Source: Tritrichomonas musculus (taxonomy: Eukaryota; Parabasalia; Tritrichomonadida; Tritrichomonadidae). Taken from it: a stretch of DNA of 64,000 bases. The stretch spans positions 1,302,001 through 1,366,000 of the forward strand of contig JAPFFF010000013.1 of NCBI GenBank assembly GCA_039105265.1. The letters run 5' to 3'. Both the position numbers and the translations under genes were made by a program. This document shows, piece after piece, positions 31,119 through 40,660 of this stretch (position 1 is its first letter; every line of letters begins with the position of its first letter). The notes under the pieces are model-generated. The model did not search any database, was not told the origin of the DNA, and was given only the letters and a program-made list of their open reading frames with translations.

Positions 31119-31283
31119 TCAAAAAGAAATAATTATATTTAAGACATCTTTTAAATCTTGCGAATTTTCATCAATTTTGTAATCATTAAAAATGCGAATT
31201 AAATTTTCATAATTTTCTTCAAGATCATCTGAATTTTTCAAGAATTCCATTAAAGAAGATTCGGCAAGTTCTCGAGAATGCAT
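31119..31283 (-). pseudogene. Relic of an ankyrin-protein N-terminus
   Basis: ATG 31283 starts MHSRELAESSLMEFLKNSDD, continuing through NYENLIRIFNDYKIDENSQD and LKDVLNIIISF to a stop at 31119. The pattern of a short helical start, NLIRIFNDYKI and a leucine-rich helix matches the beginning of trichomonad ankyrin/DUF3447 proteins such as the one at 17012. Everything after about 54 residues is missing, and no ankyrin unit follows, so it is a truncated copy. Confidence 0.5.
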
Positions 31284-31369
31284 ATATATTATTATATCTG
31301 ATCTTTCAAGAATTCACTCATTTTTATTTTATAAAGTAATAAAAAGTGACAAAATAGCTTTCATGCATT

Positions 31370-31898
31370 TTTTTAAAAAAACTGCTGATTAAAAGTTCAT
31401 TCCCAATATAAATATAAATATAATGTAATTTATTACTATTATATTTTTATTTATTTAATATAAATTCGGAGCTCTATAACAAGATATTAAAGATTCTTAT
31501 TTATCGTTTTTTCATTTTCAAATATTTTGAATTGCTAAAAATATATGATAAAAAAAGAAACTTCTCAGAACTTTTTTTAAAAAACTGCTGATTAAAAGTT
31601 CATTCCCGATATATATATAAGTATAATATAATTTATCACTATTATATTTTTATTTATTTAATATAAATTCGGAGCTCTATAACAAGATATTAAAGATTCT
31701 TATTTATCGTTTTTTCATTTTCAAATATTTTGAATTGCTAAAAATATATGATAAAAAAAGAAACTTCTCAGAACTTTTTTTAAAAAACTGCTGATTAAAA
31801 GTTCATTCCCAATATAAATATAAGTATAATATAATTTATCACTATTATATATTTATTTATTTAATATAAATTCGGAGCTCTATAACAAGATATTAAAT
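31370..31898. repeat. Tandem repeat, 203-base period, about 2.6 copies
   Basis: Copies begin with ACTGCTGATTAAAAGTTCAT at 31381, 31584 and 31787. Each includes TTCGGAGCTCTATAACAAGA; the last copy is cut after this segment. Copies differ at few positions. No coding potential was seen. Confidence 0.85.
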
Positions 31899-31983
31899 GA
31901 TTTTAAATTTCTTTCAATATTTATATAACTATTGAAAAATTATAAATCTTAATTTGGTCAACTTTTATTAATTAAATGCTTTT

Positions 31984-33036
31984 TTATATTATTATATATA
32001 TAAAAATAAAATAAAAAAAATTTTTCATAAATAAAAATTTTAAATAATTTAACGAATTTTGATCGTCTACCCACACATATTCACACATCCAAAAAGTACC
32101 ATCTTCTTTATCTTCCCATTTACATTTTTTCTTCAATTCAGGGTTTTTATCCCAAAGGGGAGATTTATCTGAATAGTCACCATTCCATTCTTTATGTCCC
32201 CATGGATTTCTTAGGCAAAAAAGACGCATTTTGTTAAATTCTTTGACTTTTAAGAGAGCATAACAATGATTTGAAACCAGTCCTTTGTCATTTAAATCCT
32301 CTTCAGTAACATTATATACATTATTTTTCAAATCAATGGATGTTCCCATTACTGCTTGTTTTCGATAATATTTTAGAATTTTGGCGAAAAGTTCATCGTC
32401 ACTTTTTTTAGCCTCTTTGAATGTAATGAATTTTGGATAATAAAAATTATACATCGAATGTATCGCAAGTGGCAAATTCCCTCCAATAATGTCTGCATAA
32501 CAACCAATCAATTTTGCATAAGCTTTTTCAATTAAGCAAAACCAAGCTGACTTGTTGATGTCAACTGGTCTACTGAATCTTAAATGTCCGTTTTTATAAG
32601 GCATTGTCGTATCAATTAAAATCGGAGTTATGCGTCCATGTGCTCTTAAATAAACAACAACTGCTCCGCATTCAATATTAAATGAATCCTTCACTTCTCC
32701 TAATATTAGATTTGGTTGCACTGTTTCAAATAATGATTTAATTGAATATGAATTAACTGCTACACGAGAATGTGCTGCTAGCATATAACAATCGCCAATG
32801 CCTCCTTGAGTAATATAATTTTGATGAATTGCATCTTGTTCAAATAAAGGAGCTTTATACATTTCATCTAGTCTGATATACTCCATATTTCCAAATTCAT
32901 CAATATCTCTTTTTCTGAATGAATCATTTTGGTAAAAATTATTATCTGTAAAAATTTTTCCAGTCTTTTTGTATTCGTTTAAGATATTTGGGTAATTACT
33001 AGCTTCTTCAACAAAGCTTTGATAGTCTCGGCTCAT
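31984..33036 (-). CDS. Calpain-like cysteine protease (family C2)
   Basis: ATG 33036 (MSRDYQSFVEEASNY) is chosen because initiator-like TCACT lies at 33052-33056, and the sequence from the upstream ATG 33126 looks untranslated. The 350-residue product is the calpain catalytic core without C2 or EF-hand domains, as usual in trichomonads. The triad is intact: Cys83 in QGGIGDCYMLAAHS, His257 in SNHCYALLKV and Asn277 in LRNPWG. The lobe joint FSRPVDINKSAWFCLIEKAY is also clear. After GTFWMCEYVW, where calpains normally continue with a short helix, the sequence becomes hydrophobic and low in complexity (FFYFIFIYIII), so the natural C-terminus may have been lost. It should be a cytosolic, possibly calcium-dependent protease. 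Confidence 0.8.
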   Translation of the reverse strand: MSRDYQSFVEEASNYPNILNEYKKTGKIFTDNNFYQNDSFRKRDIDEFGNMEYIRLDEMYKAPLFEQDAIHQNYITQGGIGDCYMLAAHSRVAVNSYSIKSLFETVQPNLILGEVKDSFNIECGAVVVYLRAHGRITPILIDTTMPYKNGHLRFSRPVDINKSAWFCLIEKAYAKLIGCYADIIGGNLPLAIHSMYNFYYPKFITFKEAKKSDDELFAKILKYYRKQAVMGTSIDLKNNVYNVTEEDLNDKGLVSNHCYALLKVKEFNKMRLFCLRNPWGHKEWNGDYSDKSPLWDKNPELKKKCKWEDKEDGTFWMCEYVWVDDQNSLNYLKFLFMKNFFYFIFIYIII

Positions 33037-33051
33037 CTTCGACTTTAAAAA

Positions 33052-33056
33052 AGTGA
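33052..33056 (-). promoter_or_regulatory. Initiator-like TCACT for the calpain-like gene
   Basis: TCACT on the minus strand followed by T-rich DNA, 15 bases before ATG 33036; it supports that start. Confidence 0.45.
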
Positions 33057-34374
33057 TGTATAAATTAAAATTTTGAAAAATTTTAATCAGCTGCCCAGTT
33101 ATTGATTTGAATATAAAATTTTCCATTTCATGACAATATCACCTTTCATTTTAAATTTCTTATTTATCTCATATTTTAGAGCATATTTCAGTTAAATAAA
33201 ATGCATTAATACTCTTTAATGTTTTTAAATATTTATATATATTATTATTTAATCCATTGATGGAAAAAAAAGAATATAATATAAGGAAATCTTTATGAGA
33301 ATGAAATTTCTATAAATACTTCTTTGAATCAATACCTGATTTTATATTATTTAATAATTAAGAATTCGAGACTTCAATTTCTATTTGTTGTTGGAATTTT
33401 TTCGATATAAAAGAGAGGCATTTCAACCAAAAAAAAGCTCTCAAAAAGTGAAAGTAGAAAATAAGATAAGTCCAGTTATAAAAGATTAATATAAAAAAGA
33501 AGAATGTATTTATGATCTTTGGAGTCCAATTATTTAGTTTGTACAATAAAAATTAATAGTTTTTAGGTAAAAAACATCAATTTTGATTTTTTATTTTATC
33601 CACTCGATAGAAATATAAGATCCAAGATTCTTTACATTTATAACTTAATAATATTAACAAATTACTAATGGTTTTTATGATTACTCTATACGTTCTTTAA
33701 ATATTTAAACATAAAACGTCTTATTTTCAAATAGCTGTGATACTAATCATATTTCATTTTTTAATCAAAATATAACAGCCATTTTAATAATTATATTGGG
33801 ATTTTCTTTTATACGTTTCAATATACACTAATATTATACTTTCAATTCAATTGATTGTTCATTGAAAAAATAAAATATTATTAGTGCTCAAAATATGATT
33901 TTTAGAGGATTTATAGAACTTTTGATAAATTCATTTCATTTTACTTTAAAATTATATAAAAAAAAATTTGAAATAAATCTTTTTTTCTTTTTCCGATCGA
34001 ACTTTTTCAAATAATTAAATTTTAAATAAATATTTGAGAATATTAGAGCAGAAATTTATTTTGTTGATTAATAAAAATTATATACTTCTTTATTATAAAT
34101 CAAACAATGATTTTGCCTACTTTGTAAAAACAAAATAAAATATTTTAAAATATTTATTTTATATTTTTTGTTACATGCAAATATAATTGCTTTTTTAAAT
34201 TCATAAATAATATCTAAGTATATTTATATCATAAACTAAATTTTTGATAATTCAATTTCCAAGTTATAAATAAAACTTATCTATTCTTCTCAAATTGAAA
34301 GAATATTCAATAAAAATTCTCTCAAATTGAAATGGCATTCAATCATGATCTTATCAAAAATGAAAGAGAATTCA
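33057..34374. other. AT-rich intergenic stretch
   Basis: No gene is seen. A relative of the glucosidase promoter repeat (GAACTTTTTCAAATAA) lies at 33999-34014. Confidence 0.5.
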
Positions 34375-34382
34375 TTTTTCAA

Positions 34383-34738
34383 ATGGGTGGTGCAACGATA
34401 AAAATACGTTACACGTTTTTTGAAAATTTATGAATATCTCTTTTTCTATTTAATATAATTAAATAAATTCAATATAGAACTCTTTATATTTTTAATTAAA
34501 TAATTTTAAATGATAATTCATTGAGCTATTCAAACTTTTTTGGAAATCATTTAATGTGAGATAATTTTGGAAATTCTGAATAAGATTATTTTTTTCCTCA
34601 TTCAATTTTAATATACATATATAGTTGCGCAGCATTAATTTTGTACTTCCGGACCTCATTTAACTCTTATAATATATATCATTTTATTTAAATTATAAAT
34701 ATAAAACAAAAGTATTTTTTTATCGTTGCACCACCCAT
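34383..34738. mobile_element. MITE-like element, 356 bases, 8-base target duplication
   Basis: The ends are inverted repeats starting ATGGGTGGTGCAACGATAAA, about 25 bases with one two-base indel. The flanks carry TTTTTCAA at 34375-34382 and 34739-34746, a perfect 8-base direct duplication. There is no coding potential inside. Eight-base duplications are typical of hAT-type DNA transposons, so this is probably a non-autonomous hAT-like copy; the terminal bases differ from the usual hAT start, which keeps the family uncertain. Confidence 0.65.
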
Positions 34739-34756
34739 TTTTTCAATATATCAAAT

Positions 34757-35593
34757 ATAGGTGTGCCAAAATTTTGTAAAGTGTCAAAATAAAGTACTCA
34801 AATCATTTTTTACGGTCAAATGCCACCATAATGATATATTATTAATGTTTTATCGCATATATACTATTTTTTAAATAATAAATCTTGATTTACCATACAT
34901 TTTTGAGATATTTTTAATTATTTTTAGACAATTTTTTAAATGCATTTTTGGTCGGAAATAGGATTTTTCTATGATTATTTTGTCGCTGCTATTTATAAAA
35001 AGATAACTAAAAAACATGATGAAAGCCACTGAAGATGGCAAAGAATGCAAAGAATTTAAGAAAAAAATATGAATAATAAGCTAATACATCATTTTTGATG
35101 AACTAGCAGAAAAAATCGAAGTTTATGAAAATTTTATGCAAAATATCAGATAAAAATATGATATTATCCATAAACTTGCATATTATGAAGTATATTAATA
35201 ATAAATATAAATAACATACATGATTTGAATTTCAAAAAGAAAATTATGAATTATGATATAATGCATAGGTCATAAAAGAAACCAAAATGGAAGAATTTAA
35301 TATATTTTTCCCCAATTTCACCGAGTATGCTTAAAATAAGTAAAAAATTATCCGCCAAATATTCAATTGAAACTTTCTAAGAATAATTCAAATTTTAAAA
35401 TTTTGAATTAAAGTTTACATTCAAAAAATTATCGGATGAAAAATATATAATATCTTAAAAATGTATGGTAAAAATTATTTAAAAATTATAAATATAAATA
35501 TAATTAGAAATATAAAGGTTTATAATTAAAATTCATACCAATCCTCCGTAAAATTTAAATTTCTGACACTTTACAAAATTTTAGCACACCTAT
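34757..35593. mobile_element. MITE-like element, 837 bases, 8-base target duplication
   Basis: The terminal inverted repeats start ATAGGTGTGC and extend about 33 bases with two mismatches (AAAATTTTGTAAAGTGTCA is shared). The direct duplication TATCAAAT lies at 34749-34756 and 35594-35601. A second inner inverted pair (ACCATACATTTTT near 34897, AAAAATGTATGGT near 35458) adds to the fold-back structure. No gene lies inside. Its ends resemble those of the neighbouring 356-base element, only 18 bases away, so the two belong to related families. Confidence 0.65.
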
Positions 35594-35900
35594 TATCAAA
35601 TTTGAATATATCTACTTTTTGAATTGAAGATATTGAGTTAAAAATGATGATTTGAATGAAAACTAAAAACTGTATAGAAGTTTTCGTTTGCTCAAGAGGA
35701 AAAGTCTTAATATACATCATTTAAATCTTATATTATCATTTTCAAAAAAATTTATCGAGTAGAATTTTGGTTGACATGCCTCTTATAAAAGACATTAAAC
35801 TTTTTTTATTTATTTATTTATTTCAGTTAACAGAAAACCAAAAAAAATCATTAACATAAATCCTTTGAAAAGGACATAAATAAAAAAATAGGCCATTTGA

Positions 35901-36044
35901 TAATGATTATTTCAAGAAAATTATTTTTTTTTCTCTTATCTTTTTTCTTATGGCAAAAATGATATTTATATCGAAAGAGAGGAGGAGAGAGGGATTTTCA
36001 AAAGATAAGAGAAAAAAAAATTATTTCCTTAAAATTATCATTAA
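35901..36044. repeat. Imperfect inverted repeat, 46-base arms
   Basis: Arms at 35901-35946 and 35999-36044 pair with a few mismatches; they share TTTTTTTTTCTCTTATCTTT and its complement. The 52-base loop holds a GA-rich stretch. It could be a small fold-back element or an RNA hairpin. Confidence 0.5.
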
Positions 36045-36398
36045 ACCCAGTAATTTTTCATGTTTGCAAATATGATAAACAAAAGGTTACGATTTTACAT
36101 TTAAAAATGGCTGACGAAAAAACTTTTTCACCTCTGTAAAGATTACTAAGTCAAATGCATGCTTTGGAAAAAAACTTTCTATGTAAACTACGACAAGTAT
36201 ACATTATTGCTTCAAACAGAGAAATCTAAAACACGATTTTAAAAGAATAATTGTTACTTCATAGTTTTAAACACAATTTTTTTTTTATCTTTTTGGAATA
36301 GTATTTCACTGTTAACAACCTTTTTTACATATTCGTTATTTATCATTTGAATGCATATAAAAAAGACTTTTTTTAAGGAGATTTTTAATCAATTAATA
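36045..36398. other. AT-rich intergenic stretch
   Basis: No gene seen. Confidence 0.5.
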
Positions 36399-37706
36399 TT
36401 AAATGATCTTGCCATAAAACTCAATCGAATTCATTTTAAACTCGTGATCACTATCATTATTATTAAACCAGTTTGGTCCTGTTTGCTGAAGTCTGATATA
36501 TTTCAATGGCACATTTTTGTATTGGCTGCTTGAAATATGGAACAAATGGGCACGGCTCGCTCCTTTAAGTTTGTCGTTGTTCGTTTGCGAATCAAGCGGA
36601 ATCCAATCTTTGTTATCCGTTGAACCTTCAACTTTCCACGTCTTTGGATGACAATTATTTTCATCACTGCGAGACCTGATGATGTAATCTGTTGGGATCA
36701 CTTGATGATTTCTGAATTCAAAGCAAAACCACGAATTTGGCACATTTTTTGTGCAGAAGAAGTTATCTTTGTTTTCATATTGAAGAAGAACGAATGGATC
36801 TTCGCCAAGTGATGATGAATAAGTGATGCTGAGTTCATCCTTGATGTTTCCGTGCGTTTGCAGATAGTTGAAAATACCATCAAATTCATCATTTTTTGGT
36901 AGAATTTCTACCAGGAAGCGAGGGGACAGATACTCGTGCCTGCCTTCAACCGATTCGTCTTTTACGATTTCTTGTCCAAGACGAACAGCGATCGACGACC
37001 ACGTTCTACTGTCCAGATCGTTGAAATCAAATTTTTCAATGAATCCTTTCATGCATGAGGCACTGACATTGATGAACTCTACGTACTCATACAAAATTGA
37101 ATACTTCACATCACTTTTGTAGAGTTCGTTGACAACTTCAACAAGCTCGTCTTCTGTCTCGAGCACTAGCTTTGGATCTCTAATCACTTCTTCAATAATA
37201 CTGAAATCTATGTCGAAATCGCCTTCTTTGATTTTTCTCAAAAGGTCTTCTTGAAGGTCATGGAAATGTGATATGAAAAATGAGACATCATCTTTGAGTT
37301 TTCTTGAATAGAATTTCGGATGCTCTTGGTGCTTCTTAAGAAGAGAAAAAAAATTGTCAAGACTGATTTCTTCATTTTCACTCTTGATGTCGATTAAAAT
37401 TTTGTTGATTTCTAGGGTTTCGATAATTTCTGTAATATAGGGAAGATCTTCTTCTGAAAATTGCTGTTTTTCGAAGTTTATGAGCTTGATTATTTTGTTG
37501 AAATCACCTTGAGTTTCTGTATTGAGTGAAAATTTATTGATTGTGGGATCACTTAAATGAATTTTGGATATTTGTGCTGATAATAGTTCAGCTGCGAATG
37601 TGCTCGTTTCAAACCTTTCTGAATTGACGATAAACGTGAAATCCTTCTGATAGTTCTGGAGTGGAACTTGTAAAATAGAATCAGTCTGCAACTTTATGCT
37701 ATTTGC
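36399..37706 (-). CDS. BTB-like protein with C-terminal F5/8 type C (discoidin) domain
   Basis: ATG 37706 (MANSIKLQTD) is preferred over 37763, giving 435 residues. Residues about 20-100 fit a BTB/POZ fold (KDFTFIVNSERFETSTFAAE), about 120-270 a helical BACK-like region, and the last 150 residues a discoidin-type domain: DPFVLLQYENKDNFFCTKN, NSWFCFEFRNHQVIPTDYII, PKTWKVEGSTDNKDWIPLDS and KYIRLQQTGPNW. The order BTB-BACK-F5/8C is common in Tritrichomonas and resembles cullin-3 adaptors; here the discoidin domain would bind the substrate. No signal peptide is seen, so it should act inside the cell. The frame is intact and the last residues (NSIEFYGKII) close the domain normally. Confidence 0.8.
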   Translation of the reverse strand, partial: ANSIKLQTDSILQVPLQNYQKDFTFIVNSERFETSTFAAELLSAQISKIHLSDPTINKFSLNTETQGDFNKIIKLINFEKQQFSEEDLPYITEIIETLEINKILIDIKSENEEISLDNFFSLLKKHQEHPKFYSRKLKDDVSFFISHFHDLQEDLLRKIKEGDFDIDFSIIEEVIRDPKLVLETEDELVEVVNELYKSDVKYSILYEYVEFINVSASCMKGFIEKFDFNDLDSRTWSSIAVRLGQEIVKDESVEGRHEYLSPRFLVEILPKNDEFDGIFNYLQTHGNIKDELSITYSSSLGEDPFVLLQYENKDNFFCTKNVPNSWFCFEFRNHQVIPTDYIIRSRSDENNCHPKTWKVEGSTDNKDWIPLDSQTNNDKLKGASRAHLFHISSSQYKNVPLKYIRLQQTGPNWFNNNDSDHEFKMNSIEFYGKII

Positions 37707-38014
37707 CATATCAAAATATAATGTTCGTGATATGTGATATGAAAAACAAATTTGAATTTTCAATTAATTTTATTGAAAAACTTCTAAACATATGCTTTTA
37801 CTATTATTAAAAAGCATTTTAAATAATTAATTAACTTTCAATAAGGCAAAAATCAATGATTCTCTTTTTAAAAAGAGAAATCAACAAATAATTTAATCAA
37901 AAATAATAATACTTTTTTAAAAGAAGATTAATAAGAGTTTTCAATTGTCTAATAATGATCATGCAACCTTTGAAGTTAACTTTCTTCTAATTTTTTTTTA
38001 ATAAGGCAAAAAAA

Positions 38015-38087
38015 GAGTGATGGATGGACTCGAACCATCAACACTGAGGGTATGAGCCTCAGGAACTACCTCTTGTTCCACATCACT
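38015..38087 (-). tRNA. tRNA-Met (CAT), elongator type
   Basis: On the minus strand the acceptor stem AGTGATG pairs with CATCACT. The D stem is GAAC/GTTC, the anticodon stem TGAGG/CCTCA with loop CTCATAC, and the T arm GATGG-TTCGAGT-CCATC. The anticodon CAT is at 38052-38054. There is no intron, and a T-run follows as expected for RNA polymerase III. The T loop starts TTC and the anticodon stem lacks the three G-C pairs of initiators, so this is the elongator. The base after the acceptor stem would be C rather than the usual A at position 73. Confidence 0.93.
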
Positions 38088-38536
38088 AGCTGTTATCTCT
38101 ATATATTAACATATTATAGATCATATATTCTTTTTTTCTAATTTAAAAGACTTGAACTTCATTCAAAATTGATCTGTTTATTGTATAGGTATTCTTTAAT
38201 TTTATTATTAGTATACAGTTTTTTCTTTATATGGATAAGTCTTTCTGAATCAATATGCTTTGATATTAAAAAACTATTAGAAAACGTAATTTGTTTCTAT
38301 TTTTGATATTGTATAATGGTTTTTATTTTGGTATTGATATATACATTTTAGCATTATGAGATAATTTCTCATTGATTCATGAGAGAGAACTTTTTGAGAA
38401 ATTCGATCCAAATTTAAAAGATTTTTTGTCAAATTTTATTTTGAGAACTTTATCTTTATAATTGAATACTCAATTCAATTTTTTTATCAAAATTGATATG
38501 AGAACCATTTTCACTGAATTTAAATCCCATTAGCCT
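38088..38536. other. AT-rich intergenic stretch
   Basis: No gene seen between the tRNA and the inverted repeat at 38537. Confidence 0.5.
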
Positions 38537-38725
38537 TTTTTGATTTCAACTTTTCCATCTCTATCAATCGTTTCTCCAAATAAGGATTTAAATCCTTTAC
38601 TGTCAATTCAGTAAAATACAAGGATTTATCATTAATAAGAACGAATTTCTTTCTGATTTACCTATGAAAGAAGTTTCCTTTTTTGGAGAAACGATTGATA
38701 GAGATGGAAAAGTTGAAATCAAAAA
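38537..38725. repeat. Perfect 44-base inverted repeat around the start of a surface-gene fragment
   Basis: Arms 38537-38580 and 38682-38725 are exact reverse complements, with a 101-base loop. The right arm codes for FFGETIDRDGKVEIKN of the surface gene; the left arm is the same stretch inverted. This points to a local inverted duplication. Confidence 0.85.
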
Positions 38726-40076
38726 CGAAGATTTCTACCAAAATAATCAATATTTTAGTTTAGAGAAAAATTTTGTTATTCATGATTGCTTATTTCATGA
38801 TATTAATTTTGATGAAGCCCATGATGGTAAAAGCCCCATTCAATTCGAAGGAAGCCTCCCTTTTTACATGACAAACTGTATTATTAGAGAGATCAAAGGA
38901 AGAAAATCAGCAATACATTTAACAATGAAAGCGGCAACCATTGATCACATTTGCATGTACAATTGTGAATCAGAAACAGAACAAAAATATCTGCACATTG
39001 ACATAACAAAAGAATCATTTTGAAAATTATTTTTTCAACTTTTGCTGAAGATAATGGACAAATGAAAGGAAGTGGTGCCATTGAATTCAAAATTGTGTCA
39101 ATTTCTCAAAGATTCAATCAAAAGATTATTCAATCAAAATTACAGATCCAAAAATCATTTTGATTTCACTCATGGCGAAGATACATATACACTTATTCAC
39201 TATACTGATATTAAAACTCCATCAAGATCTCCTACAAAGAAATACTCCGAGTCTTCAGCTTTTACTTTTTCTGCATATTTTTCATTTTCCAAATGCTTTT
39301 CTGAATCAGATGATTTCTCAATATCATTTTCCAAATACTTTTCAAAAACTGAAGATTTCTCTGAAACAAAAAAGTTCTCAAAAACAGAAATATTTTCTGA
39401 AACAGAAGACTTCACTTTTTCATTTGATTTCACTAGATCAAAAAGTTTCACTCAATCAGATGATTTAGATCGTACCCGTGCTTTCACAAAATCAAATTAC
39501 TTTAGTGAATCTAACGACTTTTCCCAATCTGATGACTTCACTAAAACTAACGGTTTTAGTAAATCTGATGACTTCACTAAAACCAACGGTTTTAGTAAAT
39601 CTGATGACTTCACTAAAACTAACGGTTTTAGTAAATCTGATGACTTCACTAAAACTAACGGTTTTAGTAAATCTGATGACTTCACTAAAACTAACGGTTT
39701 TAGTAAATCTGATGACTTCACTTTTTCAAAATATTTTAATGAATCAAAAGAACTGAAAACAAGAATTATTATCTTCACTCCTCCCAATATATTCACTAAA
39801 TCTGATTGCATCCCTCCAGCGGGCGGTGTTGACAAGCACGGCAGTGGTGGGAAGCTGTGTCCTGGAGCATTGGCAGGAATCATTGTTGGTGCAATTGCAG
39901 CAGCTGCAATTGTAATCATTCTTGCTATTTTCTTTATCATTAAGAGGAAGAAAAGCATGGATTTGCCAACTGACGCTAACATCATTGATGGACAAGAATC
40001 TACGATATAAGTGGAAAATACTCTTCAAAGTATTATGGATAAGGATGATCCATTTGCTGATGAATTTAACGAATAA
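38664..40076 (+). pseudogene. Beta-helix surface protein with Ser/Phe repeat region and membrane anchor, broken
   Basis: Three coding stretches in different frames lie in order. 38664-39023 gives beta-helix-like sequence (VIHDCLFHDINFDEAHDGKS, FYMTNCIIREIKGRKSAIH). A short stretch reads AEDNGQMKGSGAIEFKIV. Then 39072-40010 gives many [ST]-x-x-F repeats, a CPGALAGIIVG-type hydrophobic anchor and the basic KRKK. After the stop at 40008 the same frame continues with VENTLQSIMDKDDPFADEFN, ending at TAA 40074, which overlaps TAAA. That looks like the original cytoplasmic tail, so 40008 is a premature stop. With at least two frame changes and one stop the gene appears dead. It resembles the surface protein at the left window edge and would have been a type I membrane protein. 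Confidence 0.65.
39528..39707 (+). repeat. Five tandem 36-base units
   Basis: Each unit encodes SDDFTKTNGFSK; the copies differ by single silent changes only. They lie in the extracellular stalk-like part of the broken surface gene. Confidence 0.85.
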
Positions 40077-40647
40077 AATAATCATATTCACTTGATTATT
40101 GTCTATAAAAGTATTCCAATAAATTTTATATTTATCTAAAATGAAAAAAGTTGTTGTAAAGATCATTAGACTATCCTATTTGTTTTTTCTAAGAAGTTTA
40201 ATCAATATAAGCTAAAATTATCCTTTAAAGTAACGATTTTAAAAGTGAAAAAAAAAAAAAAAAAATCTGAGCTAGAGAAAAAAGACAACTCCATTTGAAA
40301 AAAGTCAAATAACAATTAAATTTAAACTTTTTCCATTTTCCATATGAACAATCATGTGTTAAACAAATCAAATTTCTGAGAGTTGGTTGAGTTTTTTCTT
40401 TAGAAATTTGATTAGAAATCCACTTCTAAGCATTCAATTTCTTTCTATAGAAATATGTATCGAGTTTTTTGTTTTCCATATATATTGATCAAATATCATT
40501 ATTATGAAATTTAATTATAAAATAATATAATATATATATATTAATAATGCAAAAAATAATAATAACTAAAAAATATATAAAAAATTTCAATATAAAAATA
40601 TTTTTATTTTTTCTTATTTTGATAACAAATAAAAAATTTTTTTGAGT
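40077..40647. other. AT-rich intergenic stretch
   Basis: No gene seen. Confidence 0.5.
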
Positions 40648-40652
40648 TCACA
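40648..40652 (+). promoter_or_regulatory. Initiator-like TCACA for the acyltransferase-like gene
   Basis: TCACA is 8 bases before ATG 40661 and fits TCAYW. Confidence 0.45.
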
Positions 40653-40660
40653 TAATTTAT

